Notes: generated by a model from the letters alone, not told the origin. Shown: positions 1 through 9,648, counted from the stretch's first letter. The stretch: DNA of 64,000 nucleotides from Sulfitobacter sp. 20_GPM-1509m (GCF_000620505.1 NZ_JIBC01000015.1:1-64000), one strand, 5' to 3'. A program made the numbers and translations.

Positions 1-361
1 CCAGGACAAGTTCGACCTGGCTGCGATCGCCCGCGCGAGAGCAGCGGGATTTCCCGCCATCAATCCGATTTTGCCTGAGTTGCTGGAATGGCTGCAGGAC
101 ATAAACTGGCCGGTGGCGGATCAGACGGTTGAACTTCTCTCCGGCTCTGGCCCTGAGATTGTACCACATATCCGAAGAGTGCTCGTGTCCGACGATTCTG
201 TATGGAAATACTGGGTCTTGAGCAGGCTTTGCGGCAGGCTTTCGCCAGCGGACCTGGCTCAATTGATACCCGATATCGCTCGGTTAGCAGACCAGCCCTC
301 TGATGAAGACGTGGCTGAGGAAGTTGATGTGGAAGCGAGAGTGCTCTTGGCCACATTGTGA
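1..361 (+). CDS. DUF5071-family protein, 5' end outside window
   Basis: The frame is already open at base 2 and closes with TGA at 359-361, so only the last 119 residues are visible. The stretch PELLEWLQDINWPVA followed by a conserved helical tail (VWKYWVLSRL) looks like DUF5071, a small alpha-helical family of unknown function often found as single accessory genes. No catalytic motif is visible. Base composition is less GC-rich than the metabolic genes downstream, and the gene ends about 90 bp before a structured repeat. Both points suggest it is accessory cargo. The family call rests on remembered motif similarity only. Confidence 0.6.
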   Translation, partial: QDKFDLAAIARARAAGFPAINPILPELLEWLQDINWPVADQTVELLSGSGPEIVPHIRRVLVSDDSVWKYWVLSRLCGRLSPADLAQLIPDIARLADQPSDEDVAEEVDVEARVLLATL

Positions 362-451
362 GATCGGATGCCAATGGCAACTCCGTCCGCTTGTCTGACC
401 TTCACGCGGGTTGCAGTGACGGTCTGGAAAGAGGCCTTTCCGCAGTAAGTT

Positions 452-614
452 CGCGCGGAATCAAGGCCGCAGGCCGCCGCGCATCGCCGGGCCGCCCCAC
501 GGCACGGCGATTTGGTTGCTGTTGCGCGGGACGGATAGCTGGGATGTGCTTGGCTGCCATAAAGTGGCATGCACGACGGTCGGATCGCCGCACCTCGGCC
601 CGTCGATGCGCGGC
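452..614 (+). repeat. Structured intergenic repeat R1, copy A
   Basis: A 163-bp element that begins with CGCGCGGAATCAAGG. It then has a GGCC-GCA-GGCC mini-hairpin, a 19-nt arm at 476-494 (GCCGCGCATCGCCGGGCCG), an interior containing ATAAAGTGGCA, and the complementary arm at 596-614 (18 of 19 pairs). The same element recurs at 19331, 26391, 28274, 49134 and, inverted, at 51725-51886. No open frame is conserved among copies. The stretch 362-715 holds only this element and its flanks. Confidence 0.85.
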
Positions 615-715
615 TTTGAGAGCGGCAGCTTCGTCCGCATAGCGGACCCTCGCGCCTCCCGCAGCGAAGGTCTGGGTCGGCATGGCTTGCCGCCGCGCTT
701 CAGGAAAACCGGACC

Positions 716-1582
716 CTAGTGTCGCATTGGCATGGCATCCGACGCCTTGAGGTGGCGCAGTTTGTCGGGGTTGCGGGTGACATAGATTGCCCGGATCAGC
801 CCGTTCTCGATCTCCAGCGCCGTGGTCTGAAGCTGGCCGTCGCTTTCGCGGCTGATGCAGCCGGGCAGCCCGTTGATGTGCGTGAGTGCAATCAGCGTCG
901 AGCCGTTGTCGCGGAAGTGGTCGGCAAAGCCGGCGTGGGCCTGTACCACCGCGTCGCGGCCAAGGACCGGCTGGATGACCGTGGGCCGTTGTCCGCCGCC
1001 GTCCGCGTGCAGGCTGATGTCTTCGGCAAGCAGCCTGCGCAGTGCGCCCATGTCGCCCGCCCGCGACGCGGCAAAGAAGGCGGCGGCGATCTGTTGGCCG
1101 CGTGTCGCGTCGACGCTGAACCGGGCGTTGTCCTGTTGCACGTTCTGCCGCGCACGGGCGGCCAGCTGGCGGGCGGCGGCGGGGGTGCGGTCGATGATGC
1201 CCGAAACCTCGTCAAAGGGAACCCCGAACACGTCGTGCAACAAGAAGGCCGCGCGTTCGAGCGGGGACAGGCGCTCCAGCGCCAGCATCAGCATCAGGGT
1301 GATGTCCTCGGACGGGTCCGTGACCACCGGATCGGGCAGCCATTCGCCCAAGTAGACCTCGCGGCGGCGGGCGGTCGTGCGGTGCAGGTCCAGACACAGG
1401 CGGGTGACGATGCGGCGCAGATAGGCGGGCGGGGACTGGACCGACGCGGGGTCAACCGCCTGCCAGCGCAAGAACGCGGTTTGCACCACGTCCTCGGCAT
1501 CGGCGACGGATCCCAGCATCCGGTAGGCCAGTTTGACCAGCCCCGGCCGCGCGCTGTCAAAGATATGGGCGGGGTCGGTCAT
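716..1582 (-). CDS. ECF41-type RNA polymerase sigma factor with SnoaL-like C-terminal domain
   Basis: Extracytoplasmic-function sigma factor of 288 residues. Sigma region 2 lies at about 8-75 (LAYRMLGSVADAEDVVQ) and region 4 at about 100-150 (LSPLERAAFLLHDVFG). A SnoaL-like extension of about 120 residues follows. Three marks of the ECF41 group are visible: WLPDP at 81-85 between the sigma regions, DGGG at 194-197 and NPDKL at 271-275. In this group the extension replaces an anti-sigma factor and modulates activity. I chose the ATG at 1582, giving MTDPAHIF, because the upstream in-frame ATG at 1615 would overlap the neighbouring gene. ECF41 factors usually control an adjacent small oxidoreductase or decarboxylase gene, which fits the monooxygenase-like gene 11 bp upstream. 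Confidence 0.9.
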   Translation of the reverse strand: MTDPAHIFDSARPGLVKLAYRMLGSVADAEDVVQTAFLRWQAVDPASVQSPPAYLRRIVTRLCLDLHRTTARRREVYLGEWLPDPVVTDPSEDITLMLMLALERLSPLERAAFLLHDVFGVPFDEVSGIIDRTPAAARQLAARARQNVQQDNARFSVDATRGQQIAAAFFAASRAGDMGALRRLLAEDISLHADGGGQRPTVIQPVLGRDAVVQAHAGFADHFRDNGSTLIALTHINGLPGCISRESDGQLQTTALEIENGLIRAIYVTRNPDKLRHLKASDAMPMRH

Positions 1583-1593
1583 GGGGTCAGAGC

Positions 1594-1896
1594 CTATGCG
1601 GCGGGTTTCAGCCATTGCACATCCAGCTGCGTGATCTTCGGGTCACCCGCCAGGTAAGGGCGGGATCGGGCGAGGTATTCCAGATAGGACGGATGGTTCA
1701 GGAACGCCTGCGCCGCAGTTTGCGAACTGTAGGCTTGAAAGGCAATGACCACATCCGCGTCCTGCCCGAAGGAATAGGCATAGCTGATGTGGTCGGGATT
1801 GGCGGCGATGGCAGGTTGCATCAGCGCGTCCCAGGTTTCGCGCAGGGCGTCGCGTTTGCCGGGCAGGGTGCGGTGTTCGATAATCAGGCCGTACAT
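1594..1896 (-). CDS. Antibiotic-biosynthesis-monooxygenase (ABM) fold protein
   Basis: A protein of 100 residues that looks like a single dimeric alpha+beta barrel: an N-terminal strand (MYGLIIEHRTLPGKRDAL), a helix, SYAYSFGQDADVVIAFQ in the middle and a terminal strand. This is the size and pattern of ABM/quinol-monooxygenase-like proteins, which act on quinones or reactive small molecules without metal or flavin. It precedes the ECF41 sigma factor by 11 bp on the same strand, so the two are probably co-transcribed. ECF41 genes commonly sit beside such small redox genes, which makes this the likely regulatory target. The substrate cannot be told from sequence. Confidence 0.75.
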   Translation of the reverse strand: MYGLIIEHRTLPGKRDALRETWDALMQPAIAANPDHISYAYSFGQDADVVIAFQAYSSQTAAQAFLNHPSYLEYLARSRPYLAGDPKITQLDVQWLKPAA

Positions 1897-1990
1897 GGTG
1901 TCTCCTCATGCGGTTGCGCCGGGTGTGTCCCGGCATATGAGTAAGACGTTCGAAACGGGCGGGATGTGACATGGCGGACGGAAAATGACC

Positions 1991-2923
1991 CTAGGCCAGC
2001 GGTTTTGACAGCCCGTCCACCACCAGATTGCGCAGGCGTTGGGCCAGCGGGCTGAGCATGACGGATTTGCGCTGGATCAGGTGATAGGGCGAGATCACCA
2101 TCGGTTCCCGGACCGCAATCGCCTGTATCCCGCCCACGCCCGAGCTGCGGACCAGGTCGCCGACCTCGCTTGAGACGGGCGAGATCAGGTCGGAGGTTTG
2201 CAGATAGGCGATCATCACCAGCAGCGATGTGGTGGTCACAACGTCATCGGGCAGGGGGATGTCATGGGCGATAAACGCCTCTTCGACCGCGCGGCGCATC
2301 GGCGTGCCGGTGGCCTGCGCGACCCAGCCGTATCCGGCCAGATCGGTGATCGAGGGGCGGGCGATGCGGGTCAGGGGGTGGCCTGCGCGGATCAGGAATT
2401 CGGCGGTTTCATTGCGCCATTCCATGATGTCGAACGCGCGCGGGTCCAGGTCGGTGGGCACGCGGGCCAGCACAAAGTCGTATTCGCCGTGCAGCATGTC
2501 CTGCATCAGCGTGTCGCTGGGGCCGACGCCGACATAGACTTCGGCGCCTTCGATGTCCTGTTTCAGCCGCTGGATTGCGGGCACCACATAGGCAATCGCG
2601 GCCCCCGTCACCGACCCCACGCGCACGGTGCCGGTGCGGCCCGCGCCAAAGGCGGTGACCTCGTCCACAGTGTCGGCCAGCCCGCGCAACAGCCCGCCCG
2701 CGTGGCGGATCAGGACGCGGGCGATGTCGGTGGGCACCATCCCCTTGGGCGTGCGGGCGAACAGCGGCTGGCCCACCATCGCCTCGACCTCGGCCAGCAT
2801 CCGCGAGGCGGCGGGCTGGGTGATCGACAGACGCTGGGCGGCCACGGACAGCTGTCCGTGTTCGTCAATCGCGTGAATCAGCCGCAGGTGGCGCCATTGC
2901 AGGCGTGAGGTCAGGTCTTGCAT
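1991..2923 (-). CDS. gbpR: LysR-type regulator, GbpR-like
   Basis: LysR-type regulator of 310 residues. The winged HTH is at about 8-65 (LRLIHAIDEHGQLSVAAQRL, TQPAASRMLAEVE), followed by a periplasmic-binding-like effector domain that starts near 95. It is transcribed away from the chvE-gguAB genes with 168 bp between the two starts. This is the same arrangement as GbpR and chvE in Agrobacterium and Azospirillum, where GbpR activates the sugar-binding protein gene in response to L-arabinose, D-galactose or D-fucose. The symbol is given on that synteny plus the family, so the effector is inferred. Confidence 0.8.
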   Translation of the reverse strand: MQDLTSRLQWRHLRLIHAIDEHGQLSVAAQRLSITQPAASRMLAEVEAMVGQPLFARTPKGMVPTDIARVLIRHAGGLLRGLADTVDEVTAFGAGRTGTVRVGSVTGAAIAYVVPAIQRLKQDIEGAEVYVGVGPSDTLMQDMLHGEYDFVLARVPTDLDPRAFDIMEWRNETAEFLIRAGHPLTRIARPSITDLAGYGWVAQATGTPMRRAVEEAFIAHDIPLPDDVVTTTSLLVMIAYLQTSDLISPVSSEVGDLVRSSGVGGIQAIAVREPMVISPYHLIQRKSVMLSPLAQRLRNLVVDGLSKPLA

Positions 2924-3091
2924 CTGTCAGACATTCCATTTTTGCTATGCACCTGTCAACTTATGTAATTTGATCGCTATGTCCTGAAGATGTTAGCGTG
3001 GCGCCGGACGCAGAAAAATGTCCATCATTTTGTCCCGTACGCGGGACCTGGCCAACCCAAATGCGGCGCGGTCAGCTTTTGGGAGGAAGAC
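2924..3091. promoter_or_regulatory. Divergent gbpR/chvE promoter region
   Basis: This 168-bp region separates two divergent starts. It has an AT-rich core (about 2936-2985) against a GC-rich background, as expected for LysR-type sites and the two promoters. A strong ribosome binding site, GGGAGGAAGA, lies at 3081-3090 just before the chvE ATG at 3092. I could not define a unique T-N11-A operator by eye. Confidence 0.55.
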
Positions 3092-4156
3092 ATGAACAAA
3101 CTTATTTCGGGGCTTAGCGCCCTTGCGTTTGGCGTGGGTCTGATGACCGCGCCGGTCCTGGCTCAGGACAAGGGCACGATTGGCATTGCGATGCCGACCA
3201 AATCCTCGGCCCGCTGGATTTCCGACGGCAACTCGATGGTCGAACAGTTCGAGGCGGCAGGCTATACCGTTGACCTGCAATATGCCGAAGACGACATTCC
3301 CAACCAGTTGGCCCAGATCGAAAACATGATCACCAAGGGTGTCGATGTGCTGGTGATTGCCGCGATTGACGGCACCACCCTGTCGAACGCGCTGGAGAAC
3401 GCGCATTTCGCGGACATCAAGACGATTGCCTATGACCGGCTGATCCGCGACAGCGAATATGTCGACTATTACGCCACCTTCGACAACTTCAAGGTCGGCG
3501 TGCAACAGGCCAGTTCCATCGTCGACGGGCTGAAGGAACGGTTCCCCGATGTCAGCCCCTGGAACGTCGAGCTGTTCGGCGGGTCGCCCGACGACAACAA
3601 CGCCTATTTCTTCTACAACGGTGCCATGTCGGTGCTGCAACCGCTGATCGACGACGGCACCATCAACATCGTGTCCGGCCAGATGGGCATGGACACGGTC
3701 GGCACCCTGCGGTGGGACGGTGCGGTGGCACAGGCGCGCATGGATAACCTGTTGTCGGCGCATTACACCGACAAGGTCGTGCATGGCGTCCTGAGCCCCT
3801 ATGACGGGTTGTCGATTGGTATCCTGAGCTCGCTCAAGGGTGTGGGATACGGCTCGGGCGATCTGAAAATGCCCATCGTGTCCGGTCAGGATGCGGAATT
3901 GCAGTCGATCAAGTCGATCATCGCGGGCGAACAGTACTCGACCGTGTTCAAGGACACCCGCGAACTGGCCCGTGTGACCGTGGGTATGGTCGATGCGCTG
4001 CTGCAAGGCGGCGAGCCTGAGATCAACGACACCACCACCTATGACAACGGCGTCAAGGTTGTGCCGTCCTACCTGCTGGAGCCGGTGTCGGTGGATGCCA
4101 GCAACTACGAGGCGATCGTCATCGACTCGGGCTACCACTCCAAAGACGATCTGTAA
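3092..4156 (+). CDS. chvE: Multiple-sugar ABC transporter substrate-binding protein, ChvE-like
   Basis: Periplasmic sugar-binding protein of 354 residues. The signal peptide ends after VLA at residue 24. The mature protein opens with [19 protein letters not shown], followed by a two-lobed Peripla_BP_4 fold ([37 protein letters not shown] at the C-terminus). These segments resemble ChvE and MmsE, which bind arabinose, galactose, xylose and related sugars and deliver them to the GguAB transporter. The start at 3092 is set by GGGAGGAAGA immediately upstream. It is first in a likely operon with the ATPase, permease and catabolic genes. Confidence 0.92.
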   Translation: MNKLISGLSALAFGVGLMTAPVLAQDKGTIGIAMPTKSSARWISDGNSMVEQFEAAGYTVDLQYAEDDIPNQLAQIENMITKGVDVLVIAAIDGTTLSNALENAHFADIKTIAYDRLIRDSEYVDYYATFDNFKVGVQQASSIVDGLKERFPDVSPWNVELFGGSPDDNNAYFFYNGAMSVLQPLIDDGTINIVSGQMGMDTVGTLRWDGAVAQARMDNLLSAHYTDKVVHGVLSPYDGLSIGILSSLKGVGYGSGDLKMPIVSGQDAELQSIKSIIAGEQYSTVFKDTRELARVTVGMVDALLQGGEPEINDTTTYDNGVKVVPSYLLEPVSVDASNYEAIVIDSGYHSKDDL

Positions 4157-4165
4157 GACCGGATC

Positions 4166-4181
4166 GCGATTGCAAAATCGC
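4166..4181 (+). other. Intercistronic stem-loop after chvE
   Basis: A perfect 6-bp stem, GCGATT and AATCGC, closes a GCAA tetraloop nine bases after the chvE stop. There is no U-tract, so it is not a terminator. Hairpins placed after binding-protein genes commonly protect the upstream mRNA, so that the binding protein is made in excess of the ATPase and permease. That role is inferred from position only. Confidence 0.5.
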
Positions 4182-4237
4182 CTGTCCCGCGCGCTGTGAA
4201 CGGTGCCGGGGCAGGTCGCAGGAATGGGGGCAGGGGT

Positions 4238-5758
4238 ATGACAACTCTTCTGGAAATGCGCGACATCACCAAGACCTTTCCGGGGGTCAAGGCGCTGGAC
4301 AACGTCAACCTGAAGGTGACCGAAGGCGAGATTCACGCGCTGGTCGGTGAAAACGGCGCGGGCAAGTCCACGCTGATGAAGGTGCTGTCGGGGGTTTATC
4401 CGCAGGGCACCTATGACGGTGACATTCATTACGACGGGCAGGTCGCGCGCTTTGGCGGGATCGCGGACAGCGAGGCGCTGGGGATCATCATCATCCACCA
4501 GGAGCTGGCGCTGGTGCCGTTGCTGTCGATTGCGGAGAACCTGTTTGTCGGCAACGAATGTGCCAGCAAGGGTGTGATGAACTGGCCCGAAACCTTTCGG
4601 CGCACCGAGGCGCTGTTGAAAAAGGTGGGGCTGAAAGAGGCCCCCGCCACGCCGGTGGACCGGCTGGGCGTGGGCAAGCAGCAACTGGTCGAGATCGCCA
4701 AGGCGCTGTCCAAGGACGTGCGGTTGCTGATCCTGGACGAACCCACCGCCGCGCTGTCGGAATCGGACAGTCAGGCGTTGCTGGATCTGTTGCTGGAGCT
4801 GAAGGCCGAGGGGGTGACCTCGATCATCATCAGCCACAAGCTGAACGAAGTGCGCCGCGTGGCTGACACCATCACGGTGATCCGCGACGGCGCGACGGTG
4901 TCGACGCTGGATGCGCGCACCGAAAGCATCACCGAGGACCGCATCGTGCGCGACATGGTGGGGCGCGACATGTCGCAACGCTATCCCGAACGGGAACGGC
5001 GTGCGGGTGACATGCTGATGGAGGTTCAGGGCTGGAACGTCTGGCACCCCGAACACGCCACGCGCCAGATGATCAAGGACATCAACTTTCACGTGCGCGC
5101 GGGCGAGGTCGTGGGCATTGCCGGGCTGATGGGTGCGGGGCGCACCGAGCTGGCGATGAGCCTGTTCGGCCGCAGCTACGGGCAGAACATCAGCGGCACC
5201 GTGAAGCTGAAAGGGCAGGCGGTGGACACCTCGACCGTGGCGGCGGCGATCCGCAGCGGGCTGGCCTATGTCACTGAGGACCGCAAGGAGCTGGGTCTTG
5301 TGCTGGAGGACACGATCCAGCGCAACATCACGCTGGCCAACCTGCGCGACGTGTCCAGTTCCGGCGTCATCAACGAGGCCGAGGAAACCAAGGTGGCCGA
5401 GCGGTATCGCAAGGCGATGAACATCCGCACGCCCAGCGTGTTCCAGAAGGTCATGAACCTGTCGGGGGGCAACCAGCAAAAGGTGGTTTTGTCCAAGTGG
5501 CTGTTTGCCGGCCCCGAGGTTCTGATCCTTGACGAGCCGACGCGCGGCATCGACGTGGGCGCGAAGTTCGAGATTTACGGGATTATCAACGCGCTGTCGG
5601 CGCAGGGCAAAGGGGTGGTCATGATCAGCTCCGAAATGCCCGAGCTGCTGGGCATGAGCGACCGGATTTACGTCATGAACGAGGGCCGGTTTGTCGGAGA
5701 GCTGGACGCATCCGAGGCCAGTCAGGAACGCATCATGTCGTTCATCGTCACAGATTAA
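4238..5758 (+). CDS. gguA: Sugar ABC transporter ATP-binding protein, GguA/MmsA-like
   Basis: Cytoplasmic ATPase of 506 residues with two ABC domains in tandem, the sugar-importer (CUT2) type. Domain 1 has Walker [10 protein letters not shown] at about 38-46 and Walker [12 protein letters not shown]. Domain 2 has the degenerate Walker [11 protein letters not shown] and an intact signature, LSGGNQQK, followed by [12 protein letters not shown] poor second Walker A is normal in this subfamily. The ATG at 4238 ([16 protein letters not shown]) is preceded by a purine-rich GGGGGCAGGGG. It powers the permease encoded 12 bp downstream and uses the ChvE-like binding protein. Confidence 0.92.
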   Translation: MTTLLEMRDITKTFPGVKALDNVNLKVTEGEIHALVGENGAGKSTLMKVLSGVYPQGTYDGDIHYDGQVARFGGIADSEALGIIIIHQELALVPLLSIAENLFVGNECASKGVMNWPETFRRTEALLKKVGLKEAPATPVDRLGVGKQQLVEIAKALSKDVRLLILDEPTAALSESDSQALLDLLLELKAEGVTSIIISHKLNEVRRVADTITVIRDGATVSTLDARTESITEDRIVRDMVGRDMSQRYPERERRAGDMLMEVQGWNVWHPEHATRQMIKDINFHVRAGEVVGIAGLMGAGRTELAMSLFGRSYGQNISGTVKLKGQAVDTSTVAAAIRSGLAYVTEDRKELGLVLEDTIQRNITLANLRDVSSSGVINEAEETKVAERYRKAMNIRTPSVFQKVMNLSGGNQQKVVLSKWLFAGPEVLILDEPTRGIDVGAKFEIYGIINALSAQGKGVVMISSEMPELLGMSDRIYVMNEGRFVGELDASEASQERIMSFIVTD

Positions 5759-5770
5759 GGGAGCGGCAGA

Positions 5771-6967
5771 ATGACCGATACCACACAGGGCGAACGCGCC
5801 ACACAACCGAACATGGGGGCCTATCTGCTGGGCCATTTGCGCGAATACGGGCTGTTGTTCGCCCTGATCGCGATCATGCTGTTCTTTGAAGTGGTGACCG
5901 ACGGCACGCTGTTGCGGCCCGTGAACATCACCAACCTGTTCTTGCAGAACAGCTATATCATCATCATGGCGCTGGGGATGCTGATCGTCATTGTCGGCGG
6001 GCACATCGACCTGTCGGTCGGCTCTGTCATGGGCTTTGTCGGGGCGCTGGCCGCCGTCATGATCGTCAATCTGGACGTGCCGGTGGCGATCACCATCCCT
6101 GTCTGTCTGGTGGTGGGTGGTCTGATCGGCGCGGCACAGGGGTACTGGGTGGCCTATTGGAATATCCCCAGTTTCATCGTGACGCTGGCGGGGATGCTGG
6201 TGTTTCGCGGGCTGTCGCTGTGGCTGCTTGAGGGGCAATCGGTGGGGCCGTTCCCGCGGTCGTTCCAGCTGCTGTCGACGGGGTTCATTCCCGATGTGTT
6301 CGGGGTGGGCCGTCCCAATGCCACGGCGCTGGCCGTGGGGGTGATTGCCGCCTGTGCCATCGTCTACCTTGGGATGCGCAAACGCGCCCGCAACATGGCC
6401 TACGGGATCGAGGACGAGCCGCTGAGCTTTTTCGTTGTGCGCAATGCCATCGTCGCGGGGGCGCTGTTGTTCGTGATCTACAAGCTGTCGACGTTCCGGG
6501 GCTTGCCCAACGTGCTGGTGACCATGGGGCTTTTGACCATCGTCTATGCGTTCATCACCGAACAGACGACCATCGGGCGGCGTGTCTATGCGCTGGGGGG
6601 GAATGTGAAGGCGGCCAAGCTGTCGGGCATCCCGACCGAGCGGCTGACCTTCCTGACCTTTGTCAACATGGGGGTGCTGGCGGCGCTGGCCGGTCTGATC
6701 TTTGCAGCAAGGCTGAACACGGCGACGCCCAAGGCGGGCTTTGCCGTCGAGCTGGACGTGATCGCGGCGGTGTTCATCGGGGGTGCGTCGATGTCGGGCG
6801 GTGTTGGCAAGATTGTCGGCGCGGTGATCGGGGCGTTCATCATGGGCGTGATGAACAACGGCATGTCGATCATGGGCATCGGCATTGATTACCAGCAGGT
6901 GATCAAGGGTATGGTGCTGCTCGCTGCCGTGATTTTCGACGTCTACAACAAACAGAAACAACGCTGA
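5771..6967 (+). CDS. gguB: Sugar ABC transporter permease, GguB/XylH-like
   Basis: Inner-membrane permease of 398 residues with about ten hydrophobic segments. It carries the BPD_transp_2 signature region GGHIDLSVGSVMGFVGAL near 77-94 and the later GGASMSGGVGKIVGAVIGA segment. It has the length and pattern of XylH, GguB and MmsB, which form the channel of CUT2 monosaccharide importers. It lies between the ATPase and the dehydratase gene with short spacers (12 bp each side), consistent with one transcript. Confidence 0.92.
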   Translation: MTDTTQGERATQPNMGAYLLGHLREYGLLFALIAIMLFFEVVTDGTLLRPVNITNLFLQNSYIIIMALGMLIVIVGGHIDLSVGSVMGFVGALAAVMIVNLDVPVAITIPVCLVVGGLIGAAQGYWVAYWNIPSFIVTLAGMLVFRGLSLWLLEGQSVGPFPRSFQLLSTGFIPDVFGVGRPNATALAVGVIAACAIVYLGMRKRARNMAYGIEDEPLSFFVVRNAIVAGALLFVIYKLSTFRGLPNVLVTMGLLTIVYAFITEQTTIGRRVYALGGNVKAAKLSGIPTERLTFLTFVNMGVLAALAGLIFAARLNTATPKAGFAVELDVIAAVFIGGASMSGGVGKIVGAVIGAFIMGVMNNGMSIMGIGIDYQQVIKGMVLLAAVIFDVYNKQKQR

Positions 6968-6979
6968 GGGGCATTCAAG

Positions 6980-8722
6980 ATGACGTTTCAACCCGCCGCA
7001 TGGCCCCGCAAACTGCGCTCGCAGGAATGGTTCGGGGGCGACAGCCGTGACCATATCTACCACCGCAGCTGGATGAAGAACCAGGGGCTGCCGGCCGATC
7101 TGTTTGACGGGCGGCCCGTGATCGGCATCTGCAACACCTGGTCGCAACTGACGCCCTGCAACGCGCATCTGCGTGATCTGGCCGAACGGGTGAAGCACGG
7201 GATTTACGAGGCGGGGGGTCTGCCGTTGGAGTTCCCGGTGTTCTCGACCGGTGAAAGCGCGCTGCGCCCCACGGCGATGATGTACCGCAACCTTGCGGCG
7301 ATGGACGTGGAAGAGGCCATTCGCGCCAATCCGCTGGACGGTGTGGTGCTGCTTTGCGGCTGTGACAAGACGACGCCCGCGCTGCTGATGGGGGCGGCGT
7401 CGGTCGATCTTCCGGCGATCATGGTGTCGGGCGGGCCGATGATGAACGGCTGGTTCCGCGGCGAGCGGGTCGGGTCGGGCACGGCGCTGTGGCAGATGTC
7501 CGAGGACATCAAGGCGGGCAAGATGTCGCGCGAGGATTTTCTGGAAGCCGAGCAGGCGATGAGCCGCAGCCCCGGATCGTGCAACACCATGGGCACTGCG
7601 TCGTCGATGGCCAGCATGGTCGAGGCACTGGGCATGGCGCTGTCGGGCAATGCGGCGATCCCTGCCGTGGACAGCCGCCGCCGGGTGATGAGCCACGTCA
7701 CCGGCCGGCGCATCGTGCAGATGGTCAAGGACGACCTGAAGCCGTCTGACGTTCTGACGCGCGACGCGTTTCAGAACGCGATCCGCACCAATGGCGCGAT
7801 TGGCGGGTCGACCAATGCGGTCATTCACCTGATGGCGATTGCGGGGCGTGTGGGGATTGATCTGACGCTGGACGATTGGGACACCTTCGGGCGCGACGTG
7901 CCGACGATCGTGAACCTGATGCCGTCGGGCAAATACCTGATGGAAGAGTTCTTTTATGCCGGCGGCCTGCCCGTGGTGATCAAGCGGCTGGGCGAGGCGG
8001 GATTGCTGAACCGCGACGCGCTGACCGTGTCGGGTGACACCGCGTGGGATCAGGTCAAGGATGCGGTGAACCACAACGAGGACGTGATCCGCCCCGCAGG
8101 GGAGCCGCTGGCGAAACAGGGCGGCATTGCCGTGCTGCGCGGCAATCTGGCACCCAAGGGCGCGGTGTTGAAGCCGTCCGCCGCCAGCCCGCATTTGCTG
8201 ACCCATCGGGGGCGCGCCGTCGTGTTCGAGGACATCGACGACTACAAGGCGCGGATCAATGATGACGATCTGGACATTGATGAAACCTGTGTGATGGTGC
8301 TGAAAATGTGCGGCCCGCGCGGCTATCCCGGCATGTCCGAGGTGGGCAATATGGGCCTGCCGCCGAAGGTGCTGAAAAAGGGCATCACCGATATGGTGCG
8401 CATTTCCGATGCGCGGATGTCGGGCACCGCTTATGGCACCGTGATCCTGCACACCAGCCCCGAGGCGGCGGCGGGCGGGCCGCTGGCCATCGTGCAGAAT
8501 GGCGACATGATCGAGCTGGACATGCCCAACCGGCGTTTGCATCTGGACGTGCCGGATGACGAGATTGCGCGGCGGCTGGCGGCGTGGGAAAACCCCGTCG
8601 TGCCACCCGCCAGCGGCTATGCGCGGCTGTTTCATGACCATGTGCAGGGGGCTGACACGGGGGCGGACTTTGATTTCCTTGTCGGCTGTCGGGGCAATGC
8701 CGTGCCACGGGATTCGCACTGA
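6980..8722 (+). CDS. araC: IlvD/Edd-family aldonate dehydratase, probably L-arabinonate dehydratase
   Basis: An IlvD/Edd family dehydratase of 580 residues. It removes water from L-arabinonate (or D-fuconate/D-galactonate-like acids) to give a 2-keto-3-deoxy acid. Three cysteines that should hold the [2Fe-2S] cluster are visible: C60 (LTPCNAH), C128 (CGCDKTT) and C201 (GSCNTMG). Length and spacing fit the sugar-acid clade rather than dihydroxyacid dehydratase. Context with ChvE-GguAB, a sugar 1-dehydrogenase and a keto-deoxy-acid dehydratase supports the non-phosphorylative arabinose pathway. The symbol follows Azospirillum usage and should not be confused with the E. coli AraC regulator. Confidence 0.82.
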   Translation: MTFQPAAWPRKLRSQEWFGGDSRDHIYHRSWMKNQGLPADLFDGRPVIGICNTWSQLTPCNAHLRDLAERVKHGIYEAGGLPLEFPVFSTGESALRPTAMMYRNLAAMDVEEAIRANPLDGVVLLCGCDKTTPALLMGAASVDLPAIMVSGGPMMNGWFRGERVGSGTALWQMSEDIKAGKMSREDFLEAEQAMSRSPGSCNTMGTASSMASMVEALGMALSGNAAIPAVDSRRRVMSHVTGRRIVQMVKDDLKPSDVLTRDAFQNAIRTNGAIGGSTNAVIHLMAIAGRVGIDLTLDDWDTFGRDVPTIVNLMPSGKYLMEEFFYAGGLPVVIKRLGEAGLLNRDALTVSGDTAWDQVKDAVNHNEDVIRPAGEPLAKQGGIAVLRGNLAPKGAVLKPSAASPHLLTHRGRAVVFEDIDDYKARINDDDLDIDETCVMVLKMCGPRGYPGMSEVGNMGLPPKVLKKGITDMVRISDARMSGTAYGTVILHTSPEAAAGGPLAIVQNGDMIELDMPNRRLHLDVPDDEIARRLAAWENPVVPPASGYARLFHDHVQGADTGADFDFLVGCRGNAVPRDSH

Positions 8723-9648
8723 TGGCGGGGCAGGGTTTGGCGATTGTTGGCGTCGGCAAGATCGCCCGCGACCAGCACATTCCGTCGATTGCGGCGACGC
8801 CCGCGTTCACCTTGCAGGCCACCGCCAGCCGCAATGCGGGGGTGGACGGGGTCGCGCGCTATGACCGGCTGGAGGATCTGCTGGCGGCGCATCCCGAGAT
8901 TTCCTGTGTGTCGTTGTGCACACCGCCACAGGTGCGTTACGCCGATGCGCGCCGTGCCTTGCTGGCAGGGCGGCACGTGATGCTGGAGAAACCGCCCGGT
9001 GCGACGTTAAGCGAGGTGCATGACCTGATCGCATTGGCGCGCGCGCAGGGCGTGGCGCTGTTTGCCACATGGCATTCGCGCCATGCCGCCAGCGTTCAGG
9101 CGGCGCGGGCGTGGGTGCAGGGCAAGGACATAACCCGCGTCGAAGTCGTCTGGAAAGAGGACGTGCGCCGCTGGCATCCCGGACAGGACTGGATCTGGCA
9201 GGCGGGGGGCCTTGGCGTGTTCGATCCGGGCATCAACGCGCTGTCGGTGCTGTCCGAGATTTACCCGCGTGCGGTGCATCTGACGCAGGCCGAACTGTAT
9301 TTCCCCGCCAACCGCGACACGCCGATTGCCGCCGACCTGACGTTTCACGACCCCGGCGGCGCGGATATGACCGCCGCGTTCGACTGGCGCCAGACCGGGC
9401 CGCAGACCTGGGACATCCGCATCGAGACGGCCCAAGGCACCGCGACGCTGAGCGATGGCGGTGCGCGGCTGGTGGTGGAGGGCGCAGAGGTCAGCGCGGG
9501 GCCGGATCACGAATACCGCGCGCTCTACGCCCGCTTTGCCGAAGTTGTGGCGGCGCGTGAGGTCGACGTGGACCTGCGCCCGATGATCCATGTTGCCGAC
9601 GCCTTCACATTGGGCCGCAGGCAGGCGGTCGACGCCTTTGACTGGTAA
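8722..9648 (+). CDS. araA: Gfo/Idh/MocA-family sugar 1-dehydrogenase (L-arabinose/D-galactose)
   Basis: NAD(P)-dependent sugar dehydrogenase of 308 residues that should oxidise the C1 of L-arabinose or D-galactose to the lactone. The N-terminal Rossmann motif is GVGKIA, and the Gfo/Idh catalytic segment is EKPPGATLSEVHDLI. The run WHPGQDWIWQAGGLGVFDPG is typical of the Azospirillum AraA and D-galactose dehydrogenase group. The ATG shares a base with the TGA of the dehydratase gene (TGATG), so translation is coupled. No separate lactonase gene is seen in the cluster, so lactone opening must be spontaneous or encoded elsewhere. Confidence 0.82.
   Translation: MAGQGLAIVGVGKIARDQHIPSIAATPAFTLQATASRNAGVDGVARYDRLEDLLAAHPEISCVSLCTPPQVRYADARRALLAGRHVMLEKPPGATLSEVHDLIALARAQGVALFATWHSRHAASVQAARAWVQGKDITRVEVVWKEDVRRWHPGQDWIWQAGGLGVFDPGINALSVLSEIYPRAVHLTQAELYFPANRDTPIAADLTFHDPGGADMTAAFDWRQTGPQTWDIRIETAQGTATLSDGGARLVVEGAEVSAGPDHEYRALYARFAEVVAAREVDVDLRPMIHVADAFTLGRRQAVDAFDW

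Noticed and set aside
452-614. R1 elements as classical insertion sequences or MITEs
   Set aside because: No transposase in the window, no clear target-site duplication at the copies, and inverted arms that are internal to a conserved leader. A miniature mobile element is not excluded but is not supported.
2993-8719. A minus-strand open frame of about 1900 codons
   Set aside because: It lies opposite chvE-gguAB and the dehydratase gene, is rich in His, Arg, Gln and Pro, and has no domain. It is the usual antisense shadow of GC-rich genes.
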